Part shown: piece by piece, positions 24,351 through 32,288 of the stretch | Layout: each line of letters begins with the position of its first letter | Position numbering within the stretch: the first letter of the stretch is position 1 | Assembly: GCA_026954325.1 (NCBI GenBank) | Contig: JAIXKK010000018.1 | Location: forward strand, 1-43,391 | Length of the DNA stretch: 43,391 bases | Direction of reading: 5' to 3' | DNA from: Bryobacterales bacterium | Lineage (GTDB): Bacteria > Acidobacteriota > Terriglobia > Bryobacterales > Bryobacteraceae | Notes under the pieces: model-generated | Databases searched by the model: none | What the model saw: only the letters and a program-made list of their open reading frames with translations | Told to the model about the DNA's origin: nothing | Position numbers and translations under genes: made by a program

Positions 24351-25771
24351 ACGCACAGACTCTCTCCACGAAACGCGCCGAAGTGGAGTGGCACAACTTT
24401 GCCAGCTTCGGCCAGCCTGAGCGCGCGCTGGCCGTGTATGAAGAGGAAAACCGCCGCCGCGGAGGCCTTCTCGCCAAGCATCTTGAATTCGCCGGGCCGC
24501 TCGAGCCGTTTCTCGAAATCGGCGCCGCGGCCGGACACTCCAGCTACATGCTGGTGAATCAATTCCAAGCCAGGGGATTTGCCTTGGATCTCTCCGCCGA
24601 TGCCCTGCGCCATGGCGCGCATCTGATGGATGCCTGGGGTTTACAGCATGCTCCGGTGCGGGTGGCGGGCGATGCCGCCAATCTCCCGTTTCAGGACGGG
24701 TCGTTACGGTTCGTCATGGCGTTCCAGATGCTAAGCCAGTTCACCGGCATGGAGCGGGTATTTCAGGAAGTGCATCGCGTGCTTGCGCCTGGCGGAGTTT
24801 TTTTTCTTGCGGAAGAGCCGCTACGGCGGTTGCTCACCCTGCGGCTATACCGCTGCCCGTACCGCGAAAACATGAAGTCCTGGGAGCGGAAGTTGGAAGA
24901 GTGGGGCCTGCTCGGTTACGTGGTCCGCGACGTCATCGGGGCGGCGCAGGAGGAAGACTTCGGCATCCGGCAGAACCACACCATGAGCCTCCGCCGCTGG
25001 CATGACATGATTCAGAAGTATTTTGCCGCCGCCGAGTACGAGATCTTCGTCCCCGAGCGTGGCTGGGGGGAACGGATTGTCAAACGAGCGGCCGTCCGGT
25101 TGGACCGGTACCATTCCGTGTGGAGAGCCGCGCGCCTTCTGGGCGGGACGCTCGCCGCCTTCTGCAGGAAGGCAGGCAGTAGCCCCAGACCATTGATCGA
25201 GCGGCTGGAATCCCTGCTCCGCTGTCCCGATTGTCACGCCGCGCTTCAGATGCGTCAAGATTCCATGCTCGCCTGTGCCTGCGGCTATCGCGCCGGGCTC
25301 GAGGATGGCGTGTACAACCTGCTGCCGTCGAAGGAGCGAACAGAGTTGTATCCCGGCGAGCAGGGGGACCTCGTGGACTTTTCCCGGCCCGGCCACGAGG
25401 AGCATCTCCTTGCCGGCTGGTCCGAGGTCGAGGGCCTGTTCGGGAACAAGTACCGCTGGATTGCCGGGCGCGCCGTGGCCCGGTTGAAGCGAGTGCGGGA
25501 GGGGCCGCAGCGCCTCCGCATCCGGGGCCACGCTCACGAGTTGTTCTTTCAGCAAGGCGAAGCGCCGCGCATCGAGGTGAGGGTGAACGGCGGCAGCGCC
25601 GGGGTGTGGAAACCCGACCGCACCGGAGTCTTCGTGCTCGAGGCGGACGTGCCTCCGGCGGCGGAGTTCCTGGTGGAGATTTCCGCTACTCCTGTTTGGC
25701 GGAGCCCTCCCGACGACCGCGAGTTTACGGTAACCATCAGCATGTTACGTCTCATTCCGCGCGAGCCGTAG
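24347..25771 (+). CDS. SAM-dependent methyltransferase fused to a zinc-ribbon and beta-sandwich-like tail
   Basis: 474 residues. Residues ~50-170 form a class I methyltransferase: motif I FLEIGAAAGHSSYML (55-69), FALDLSADALRHG, then LPFQDGSLRFVMAFQMLSQF and HRVLAPGGVFFLAEEPL. Residues ~293-325 (CPDC...ACACGYRAGLEDGVYNLL) form a Trm112/UPF0434-like zinc ribbon with CxxC and CxC. The last ~110 residues (RLRIRGHAHELFFQQ...FLVEISATPVWRSP...) look like a beta-sandwich seen in glycan-related methyltransferases. There are no membrane segments. The substrate is unknown; a surface sugar or glycolipid is plausible. It is translationally coupled to the 31-aa ORF. Confidence 0.72.
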   Translation: MNAQTLSTKRAEVEWHNFASFGQPERALAVYEEENRRRGGLLAKHLEFAGPLEPFLEIGAAAGHSSYMLVNQFQARGFALDLSADALRHGAHLMDAWGLQHAPVRVAGDAANLPFQDGSLRFVMAFQMLSQFTGMERVFQEVHRVLAPGGVFFLAEEPLRRLLTLRLYRCPYRENMKSWERKLEEWGLLGYVVRDVIGAAQEEDFGIRQNHTMSLRRWHDMIQKYFAAAEYEIFVPERGWGERIVKRAAVRLDRYHSVWRAARLLGGTLAAFCRKAGSSPRPLIERLESLLRCPDCHAALQMRQDSMLACACGYRAGLEDGVYNLLPSKERTELYPGEQGDLVDFSRPGHEEHLLAGWSEVEGLFGNKYRWIAGRAVARLKRVREGPQRLRIRGHAHELFFQQGEAPRIEVRVNGGSAGVWKPDRTGVFVLEADVPPAAEFLVEISATPVWRSPPDDREFTVTISMLRLIPREP

Positions 25772-25864
25772 AGCAGTGACAAATGTGGTACTTTTCTCCA
25801 TGGATTCAAGCATTTGGCCCGCAGTACGCGGAACCCATTGTAATGCGTTGGCAACTGTGTTAAG

Positions 25865-25877
25865 GTTCTTTCAGAAC
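25865..25877 (+). promoter_or_regulatory. Short palindrome upstream of the ydcH-like gene
   Basis: GTTCT-TTC-AGAAC is a perfect 5-bp inverted repeat in the 166-bp gap before the YdcH-like gene. It could be an operator. No matching -35/-10 pair was identified and no regulator is assigned. Confidence 0.25.
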
Positions 25878-25997
25878 GGTTGGCCTGTCGGTGACCGGCC
25901 GTTGGATTAGTATCGATGACTCTCACCCACCGAGCCTATGGATCAACCCTATACAACCCGACTCGGCGTGGCATTTCAGGAAGGAGATTGCCTGTCT

Positions 25998-26234
25998 ATG
26001 GAGATCACGCAAGAACACTTGAAAGCGGATCTGATGCAATCGAGCGAAGAGTTCCGCCAACTGGTCGCGCGGCATGCGGAGTATAAGAAGCGCGTCCTGG
26101 AACTCGAGGAGAAATCCCATCCCACAACGGAGGAGATGCTCGAAGAAGCCAGGCTGAAGAAGCTGAAACTTCAACTCAAAGACCAGATTACAGAGATGCT
26201 GAACCGCTACCACGGTGAGCACCAGGTCGTTTAG
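25998..26234 (+). CDS. YdcH-like (DUF465) small helical protein
   Basis: 78 residues from the ATG at 25998. An upstream in-frame ATG at 25938 would add 20 unconserved residues and has no ribosome binding site, whereas GGAG occurs 11 nt before 25998. The sequence SSEEFRQLVARHAEYKKRVLE and TTEEMLEEARLKKLKLQLKD follows the DUF465 pattern: two antiparallel helices with a P/T-rich turn. Family members are small cytoplasmic proteins of unclear function. It is a single-gene unit closed by a strong terminator. Confidence 0.78.
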   Translation: MEITQEHLKADLMQSSEEFRQLVARHAEYKKRVLELEEKSHPTTEEMLEEARLKKLKLQLKDQITEMLNRYHGEHQVV

Positions 26235-26262
26235 GTTCGCATCAGAGACGCTGATTCTATAA

Positions 26263-26304
26263 GGAGACCCGATTCGGTGAAGCACCGGATCGGGTCTCCT
26301 TTTT
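26263..26304 (+). terminator. Strong rho-independent terminator
   Basis: A 16-bp stem (GGAGACCCGATTCGGT pairing with ACCGGATCGGGTCTCC, one G-U pair) with a 5-nt loop, followed directly by TTTTT. It lies 28 bp after the YdcH-like gene and 34 bp before the convergent kinase stop. It terminates the plus-strand transcript; the minus strand has only a short T run. Confidence 0.93.
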
Positions 26305-26337
26305 GGTCCGGAAACGTGAGGACAAGCGCCAACCCCG

Positions 26338-27636
26338 TTACTGATGGCGCCGGAAGATGTTTACCTTCCTTCCAAAATTACTCCAGAATCCAGGCGGCCG
26401 CCTTGGCACAACCGGCGGCGGAAGAACCGCGGCGGGTGGGGGGGGAGGGGAAGTGCTGGTGCGGGGCGCGGGTGGAAGGTCGCTGGTGGCGGGGGGACGG
26501 GGGCGGGGAGCCATCTTCGCGGCCACGGGCTTCGCCGCCCGAGCCGTGGACCTCGGCATTGGGGGAGGGGTGGGTTCCGGCTCCTTTGGCGCGGAGCGCG
26601 GCGCCAAGTCATGCTTCTCTTCCGCTTTGCTCTTCTCGAATGCTTCGGGCGGTGGAACAGGCGGTGGCGGGGGCCGCAGGGGAATGGCCAATGCAGGCCT
26701 CTCCTTGCCGTGCCGTAATCCCGGGCTCCCCAACGCCAGCGCAACGAATAGCGCCGCTACCAGGGAAAAGGCGGCGGCAGTCCATACGTTCGCCGAAACC
26801 CGCCACCCGCGCTCAGGCCGGGGCGAGTCCGGAACCAGCGCGACCAGAAACTCCGCAGCCGAGGAAAACCGCCGCGCCGGATCCTTCTCGAGCGCTCGCA
26901 GCAGGGCGGCGTCGAGGTGTGGAGGAAGATCCGCCCTGCGGTGAGAAGGCGGTATGGGACGCGTTTCCGCATGCGCCAGCATCAGGTCAAACGGGGAATC
27001 CCCTTCAAACGGCCGTTCCGTGGTGAACAACTCATAGAGCACCGCGGCTGTCGAGTAGATGTCCGCCCGAAAATCCACATCCGCCGACGACTTGATCTGC
27101 TCCGGAGCGGTATAGTGGATCGAGCCCATCATGATCCCCGATTGCGTGATCCGCCGGTCGCCGGGCTTCTTGGCAAGCCCGAAATCGGTCAACTTGATCC
27201 GGCCTTTCGGCGTCACCAGGATGTTTGCCGGCGAGATGTCCCGATGCACCACCCCGTTTTGATGGGCATGGATCAAAGCCCGGAGAACCTGGCCGGCATA
27301 GGAGAGCGCCGTGAAGTATTCCACCCTGCCACGATCCATCGTCTGCCGCAACGATTCGCCTTCAATGAACTCCATCACCAGCAGCAGATCGTCCTGGTGC
27401 CAGAAGGCCGTATGAACCGCCGTGATCCCCGGATGGTTCAGCTTTGCCTGCAGCATTGCTTCGCGGACAATCCGCTGGGCGCGCTCTTCGTCCACAATGG
27501 TTCCATAGAACACTTTGATCGCTTCGGTCCGGCGTGTAATGCGGTGTTCCACCCGAAATACGTCGCCGCTAGCTCCTGAACCCAGGTGACTCAGGATGCG
27601 GTATTCGCCGATTTGCTGGCCGGCCTGATATCTCAC
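26338..27636 (-). CDS. Membrane-anchored serine/threonine protein kinase (Pkn/PrkC type)
   Basis: 432 residues from GTG at 27636, one base after the stop of the upstream pseudokinase. The kinase domain (~8-270) has the Gly loop LGSGASGDVF (18-27), the ATP lysine K41 in EAIKVF, catalytic HRD (131-133) in HRDISPANIL, DFG (151-153) and APE (177-179). The HRD+2 position, normally Lys in Ser/Thr kinases, is Ser135. One membrane helix (~285-303, WTAAAFSLVAALFVALAL) is followed by a ~125-residue Pro/Lys/Arg-rich tail (PPPPPVPPPEAFEKSKAEEK...) outside the membrane, lacking PASTA or other sensor repeats. It probably senses an envelope signal or works with the neighbouring pseudokinase. Confidence 0.9.
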   Translation of the reverse strand: MRYQAGQQIGEYRILSHLGSGASGDVFRVEHRITRRTEAIKVFYGTIVDEERAQRIVREAMLQAKLNHPGITAVHTAFWHQDDLLLVMEFIEGESLRQTMDRGRVEYFTALSYAGQVLRALIHAHQNGVVHRDISPANILVTPKGRIKLTDFGLAKKPGDRRITQSGIMMGSIHYTAPEQIKSSADVDFRADIYSTAAVLYELFTTERPFEGDSPFDLMLAHAETRPIPPSHRRADLPPHLDAALLRALEKDPARRFSSAAEFLVALVPDSPRPERGWRVSANVWTAAAFSLVAALFVALALGSPGLRHGKERPALAIPLRPPPPPVPPPEAFEKSKAEEKHDLAPRSAPKEPEPTPPPMPRSTARAAKPVAAKMAPRPRPPATSDLPPAPRTSTSPPPPPAAVLPPPVVPRRPPGFWSNFGRKVNIFRRHQ

Positions 27637-27637
27637 G

Positions 27638-28645
27638 TTACTTCAGGAACAGAGTGAAGGCGAATAGAATAATAATCACCACGAAGGCGACGGTGAGCCA
27701 GAAGAAAGCCTGGTCGTTTGCGGGTGCTGCCTGAGCGAGGGCATGGCCGGCGGCGGGTACGGTCTGTTTTGGCCCCGGGGCCAGCGGCGGCGCCGCGCCT
27801 GATTGCGCCTCCATCACGCCATCGGGCCGGTGCAGCGCTTCGCTTAAAGCTGCCGAGAAGGCGGCAGCGGAGCGGTAACGGTCTTCTGGCTTCTTCGCCA
27901 TCGCGCGCCCCACCACCGCGCTCCAAAATCCCGGAAGGTTGCGGTTGACAGTGGCCACGGGCGTAGCCTCCCGCTGTATGTGCGCGAGCATCACATCGAA
28001 TTGGCTGGTTGCCTCAAACGGCCTATGCCCGCAAAGCATTTCATAAAGGACGCATCCGGCCGAGTAGATGTCTGACCGGGAATCGAGGGAGGCCGTTCCT
28101 TTCACCTGTTCCGGCGAAATGTAGTGGACGGGTCCGATGGCGGTGCCGGCTTGGGTGAGGTTCATTTCCCCTTTGGCTTTTGCCATGGCGAACCCTCCCA
28201 GTTTCACTTCCTCATCTGGAAGGATATAGATATTTTCCGGCGAAACTTCGCGGTGCACCACATTCTGGGAGTGAGCATGTTGAAGCGCCGCGAGTACCTG
28301 GCTCATAACCGAAACTGACTGGCGCGGCGGCAGAGGGCCTGACGCCAGAAGATCAGCAAGTGTCGAGCCTTCCATAAGTTCCGTGGTCATGATCAGCATG
28401 CCGTCGATCTGCGCCGCATGGTGAAAAGTGACGATGTTCGGGTGCAGCAGCCGGGCGTGCACCTTGATCTCGCGGAAAAAACGCTCCAATGCTTCCGCGT
28501 CTTGCTGCAGCGATTCGGGTAACACTTTCAGCGCTTCCAGGCGCTGCGCCACTGTGTTGCGCACCCGGTAGACGACCTCCTTCTTCGACATGGAGTGAAT
28601 GTCAAGAATCTCGTAGTCGCCCAATCGGGTTCCGGTTTCGAGCAT
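27638..28645 (-). CDS. Membrane-anchored pseudokinase
   Basis: 335 residues, a kinase fold throughout (EALKVLPESLQ, SRSDIYSAGCVLYEMLCGHRPFE) but with catalytic sites altered. The Gly loop is lost (ILDIHSMSKKEVVYRV, no GxGxxG). HRD has become HRE (131-133, HREVSPENI). DFG has become GFA (151-153, KLGGFAMAK). The ATP lysine K40 and the SPEQ (APE) loop remain. A C-terminal membrane helix (~313-334, QAFFWLTVAFVVIIILFAF) ends the protein with no external domain. A ribosome binding site (GGAG) precedes the ATG at 28645. Only one base separates it from the following kinase, so the two are made together. It may be an allosteric activator or scaffold; catalysis by this protein itself is unlikely. Confidence 0.85.
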   Translation of the reverse strand: MLETGTRLGDYEILDIHSMSKKEVVYRVRNTVAQRLEALKVLPESLQQDAEALERFFREIKVHARLLHPNIVTFHHAAQIDGMLIMTTELMEGSTLADLLASGPLPPRQSVSVMSQVLAALQHAHSQNVVHREVSPENIYILPDEEVKLGGFAMAKAKGEMNLTQAGTAIGPVHYISPEQVKGTASLDSRSDIYSAGCVLYEMLCGHRPFEATSQFDVMLAHIQREATPVATVNRNLPGFWSAVVGRAMAKKPEDRYRSAAAFSAALSEALHRPDGVMEAQSGAAPPLAPGPKQTVPAAGHALAQAAPANDQAFFWLTVAFVVIIILFAFTLFLK

Positions 28646-29027
28646 AAGCGAAAGTCTCCTGTCAATCCATGGCGGATTGAGTCGGGGTAATCATCCATCG
28701 GCAGTTTGCGGGGCGAGGTTTAGGGCCATTCCCCGTCCGTGCCACCCCTCGCCTGCCTGAGGAAACTCGCCTGCGGGTTACCCATTCAATGCGCCATGCG
28801 CCTCGTTATTAAGAACTCACTGTTTCCTGCAATCTTCACTACTTCGAACGTACTCCCCGTGCTCTTGAATTAGGCCGGCGGCAAGCAAAGCCACGCCGCA
28901 CGCGCGCTTCGGCGCGCTTCGGGCCGGCGCGGTACACTCACGCGCGCTTTCGTGTACAATAAGCGATAAACGAACGCTCAAACTCAATAGCCCAGGCTTT
29001 GAATACGTCCTACGAGAGGTCTACTCG
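28646..29027. other. 382-bp divergent intergenic region
   Basis: It separates the minus-strand kinase pair from the plus-strand TonB-receptor-like gene, so it should hold promoters for both. GC-rich short repeats (CGCGCTTCGGCGCGCTTCGGG) occur near 28910. A -10-like TACAAT lies at 28955-28960. No ORF or small RNA was recognised. Confidence 0.5.
28932..28960 (+). promoter_or_regulatory. Candidate promoter with inverted repeat for the TonB-receptor-like gene
   Basis: GTACAC (28932-28937) and GTGTAC (28952-28957) form a perfect 6-bp inverted repeat separated by 14 bp. The right arm overlaps a TGTACAAT extended -10 (TACAAT 28955-28960). No good -35 is seen, which would suit an activator-dependent or repressor-controlled promoter. 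It lies 68 bp before the ATG at 29028. Confidence 0.4.
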
Positions 29028-32000
29028 ATGAGGTATGGTTTCGCTGCTGGAATCCTCGGGATTCTTTTTTCTCTATCCACGCCGTCGTTTGCGCAAAACG
29101 TTACAGGCGCCATCGTCGGCAACATCAAGGATATTTCGGGCGCCGCGGCCCCCGCGGCATCCGTTACTGCAATCAACCAAAACACAAATATTGAATACAA
29201 GGCCGTGGTGAGCGACTCGGGAGAGTACACCGTTTCCAACCTGCCCTCGGGCAACTACACGGTAAGAACGCAATTGGAAGGTTTCAAGCCGAGTATCGTG
29301 AGAGACGTGGTTCTGCTCCCGAGCCGGTCGACGCGCGTCGATGTGGTGTTGGAACCCGGCGCGGTCAACCAGGCAGTCGAGGTCACCGCGGCCGCGCCGG
29401 TTCTGAATACCGAAAACGCCACCATCGGCAACATCATGCAGTCCGGCGCCATCACGTCGGTTCCGCTGAACGGCCGCTTTCTCGACCGGCTCATCCGCAT
29501 TTCCGCGGGCGTAACAACGGACAGCGCCAGCAATCCGCGCGTGGCGGGCAGCCCTTACTGGGGCGGCATCCAGTTCAACGTGGATGGCGTTGGATACAAC
29601 GATCCGGGCAACGGCGGCGGAGCCTATTCCTATCGTCACGGACTGTCGACCCAGCCTTCCGTCGATTCGATCAGCGAGTTCAAGATGGACTCGAACAACA
29701 TGAAGGCCGAGTACGAGAGCGCGGTGTCGGTGACCGTGGTTACCAAGTCCGGCACGAACGAAATTCACGGCGCGGCGTGGGAGTTCAACCGCAACCGCGC
29801 CTACGCGGCGAAGAACGCCTACCTCACCGGACAGCCGAAGCCGCCGTTCAACCGCAACGAATTCGGCGGCAACATCGGCGGGCCAATCAGGAAAAACAAA
29901 TGGTTTTTCTTTGGAAGCTATGAAGACCTCCTGGAGCGCAGTTCGTTAACGACCAGCGGGATTTCGCTGCCCACCGAGGCCATGCGGAACGGAAACTTCG
30001 CGGGACTGGCCACGCTGCTCGATCCGCTTTCCGGCACGCCATTCGCCAACAATGTGATTCCCGCGAGCCGCGTCGATTCCCGCGCCTCGGCGTTGCAATC
30101 GCGCTATCCTCTCCCCAATCTGCCCGGGTCGTCGAACGGGACGCTTCTCAACTACGCCACCTCGGTGTCGAACAAGTACAACGTCTACCGCTTCGGCGTG
30201 CGCAGCGACTACAAGATCACGGACAAGGACACCTTCTTCGTCAACTTGAACTACTCGAAAGGCGATCCCTATTTCGTGGCGCAGAACTACCCGACCGGTT
30301 ACGGGTCATGGGAAAACGGCGGCTACATGACCAAGAGCCTCAACGCCACCTACCAGCGCATGTTTTCTCCGACGGTAATCAACGAACTGCGGTTCGGCTT
30401 GCTGTCGCACACCGGCGTGCGGCAGGGGATGAACAAGTCATTTGATCCGCGCAGCCTGTTCCCCACGCTCTATCCGGTGGATTACGGCGGCCTCCCGAAC
30501 GTGAACATCACCAGCTACACTTCCATCGGCGACTACGGCGGCTCGAATGGCAGTCCGCAGATAACGCCGCAACTGATCGACAACCTGACGATGATCCGCG
30601 GCAAGCACACCATCAAGACTGGCTTCGACTTCGCCGATTACCGTGTCGCCTCCAACCCCGCCGTGGGCGGTATGGGGTCCGGCCTGGTGAATAACGCCGG
30701 ATTGGGCCGTTTCGATTTCACGGGCCGCTACACCTCGGCTGCCGCTTCCGCGCTTCCCGCCAACGCCTATGCCGACTTCCTCCTCGGATATGCCAACACC
30801 ACCTACCGCTCTTCCGGCAGTCCGGCGTTGGTCTTCTCTTCGGCGCGCTATAGCGCCTTCGTACAGGATGATATTCAGGTCAATTCACGGCTGAGTTTGA
30901 GTATTGGCTTGCGCTACATGCTTCAGATTCCCTGGTCGGAACGGAGCGGAATCATGAGCCAGTTCGATAACGCAACCAGCAAGCTCTACATCCCCGGCGA
31001 CAAGTTTCCGCCCTTCACGCAGCAGGCTCTGTTGAACGCCTATCCCATCGTTCTCGGCAAGGACATCGGGCAGACAGACGCCTTCATCACTGACAAGAAC
31101 AACCTCGGCGTCCGCTTCGGTCTCGCCTACCGGCCGTTTCAGAATAACAAGACCGTGCTTCGCGCCGGTTTTGGAGAGTACTACAACTTTCTTCCGGTCT
31201 TCATTGGCTTCCGGCAGTTGGGCTTCAGCAACCCGCCTTTCCTTCTGGCGGAGACCTTCGCCTCCGTCGCCGGCAGCACTCCGAACCTGACGTTGGCGAA
31301 TCCCTTCCCGGGCGGCGGAAAGTTATCGCCGAATCCCAGCATCAACATCGTGCAGCGCAACATCAGGAACGCCGAATCCTACCAGTGGAATCTCACTGTC
31401 GAAAGAGAGGTTCGGCGCAATTTGGGCCTGCGCGCATCGTATATCGGCAACCACAGCACCCACGTGCCGTGGTACAACTACTCCCTCAATGTTTCAAAGC
31501 AGCAGATTCCCGACATACTCCAGCCCTACCGCCCCTACCAGCCCTGGGCTGACATTCTGGCTTTGGCCGGCGGCGGGAACTCGATCATGCACCAGTTGCA
31601 GTTGGAAGCCGTGCAGCGCTATCACAACGGGCTGACGTTCCAGGTGGAATACGCGTGGACGCGTTCGCTCGACGATGTTCCCGTGGTGGGTGGTCCCGTA
31701 AACGATCCCTACAATGCGCGCGCCGAACGCGGCAACTCCGACCAGATGCGCCGTCACGTGCTGTCGGCGGCCTATAGTTATGAATTGCCATTCGGCACGG
31801 GCAAAGCTCTGTTGAACAACATGGGCCGAATCGGAGACCTTCTGGTGGGCGGCTGGGCGCTGGGCGGCATCACCTATCTGCGTACCGGCGGACCTTTTTC
31901 GCTCACCTATACCGCGACAGCGACGGGCTGGCGCGGCGGGCGTCCGGATGCGGTTTGCGACGGAACGCTGCACGGCGCCGACCGGGGCACGCAGGGGTGG

Positions 32001-32285
32001 TTCAACACCGCCTGCTATAAGACGCCCACGCCGTTCACCTATGGAAACATGGCGCGCAACGCCCTGTTCGGGCCGGGCGACATCGTCTTCGATGTCAACA
32101 TTCTGAAGAACGTAAAGGTGACGGAGCGGGTGAGCGCCCAGCTTCGCGGTGAGTTCTTCAATTTCCCGAACCACGTAAATCTGAGCGGACCGGCGACGAA
32201 TATCTCCAATACGACAACCATCGGCAAGATTACCAGCGCCGGCGATCCGCGGCAGGTTCAGTTCGGTCTCAAGCTGCTATTCTGA
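29028..32285 (+). CDS. Oar-like TonB-dependent-receptor-type outer membrane protein with carboxypeptidase-regulatory domain
   Basis: 1085 residues. The signal peptide is MRYGFAAGILGILFSLSTPS then FAQ. Residues ~25-115 form a carboxypeptidase-regulatory-like beta domain (TGAIVGNIKDISGAAAPAASV, SDSGEYTVSNLPSGNYTVR). Residues ~115-240 resemble the plug, with the block SVPLNGRFLDRLIRISAGV. The rest is a large beta barrel full of aromatic strands, ending in GLKLLF with the C-terminal Phe typical of barrels. This architecture is greatly expanded in Acidobacteriota and is thought to import glycan fragments. A glycoside-hydrolase-like gene starts 3 bp after its stop, so the pair probably serves one glycan. 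A canonical TonB box was not identified. Confidence 0.9.
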   Translation: MRYGFAAGILGILFSLSTPSFAQNVTGAIVGNIKDISGAAAPAASVTAINQNTNIEYKAVVSDSGEYTVSNLPSGNYTVRTQLEGFKPSIVRDVVLLPSRSTRVDVVLEPGAVNQAVEVTAAAPVLNTENATIGNIMQSGAITSVPLNGRFLDRLIRISAGVTTDSASNPRVAGSPYWGGIQFNVDGVGYNDPGNGGGAYSYRHGLSTQPSVDSISEFKMDSNNMKAEYESAVSVTVVTKSGTNEIHGAAWEFNRNRAYAAKNAYLTGQPKPPFNRNEFGGNIGGPIRKNKWFFFGSYEDLLERSSLTTSGISLPTEAMRNGNFAGLATLLDPLSGTPFANNVIPASRVDSRASALQSRYPLPNLPGSSNGTLLNYATSVSNKYNVYRFGVRSDYKITDKDTFFVNLNYSKGDPYFVAQNYPTGYGSWENGGYMTKSLNATYQRMFSPTVINELRFGLLSHTGVRQGMNKSFDPRSLFPTLYPVDYGGLPNVNITSYTSIGDYGGSNGSPQITPQLIDNLTMIRGKHTIKTGFDFADYRVASNPAVGGMGSGLVNNAGLGRFDFTGRYTSAAASALPANAYADFLLGYANTTYRSSGSPALVFSSARYSAFVQDDIQVNSRLSLSIGLRYMLQIPWSERSGIMSQFDNATSKLYIPGDKFPPFTQQALLNAYPIVLGKDIGQTDAFITDKNNLGVRFGLAYRPFQNNKTVLRAGFGEYYNFLPVFIGFRQLGFSNPPFLLAETFASVAGSTPNLTLANPFPGGGKLSPNPSINIVQRNIRNAESYQWNLTVEREVRRNLGLRASYIGNHSTHVPWYNYSLNVSKQQIPDILQPYRPYQPWADILALAGGGNSIMHQLQLEAVQRYHNGLTFQVEYAWTRSLDDVPVVGGPVNDPYNARAERGNSDQMRRHVLSAAYSYELPFGTGKALLNNMGRIGDLLVGGWALGGITYLRTGGPFSLTYTATATGWRGGRPDAVCDGTLHGADRGTQGWFNTACYKTPTPFTYGNMARNALFGPGDIVFDVNILKNVKVTERVSAQLRGEFFNFPNHVNLSGPATNISNTTTIGKITSAGDPRQVQFGLKLLF

Positions 32286-32288
32286 ACT

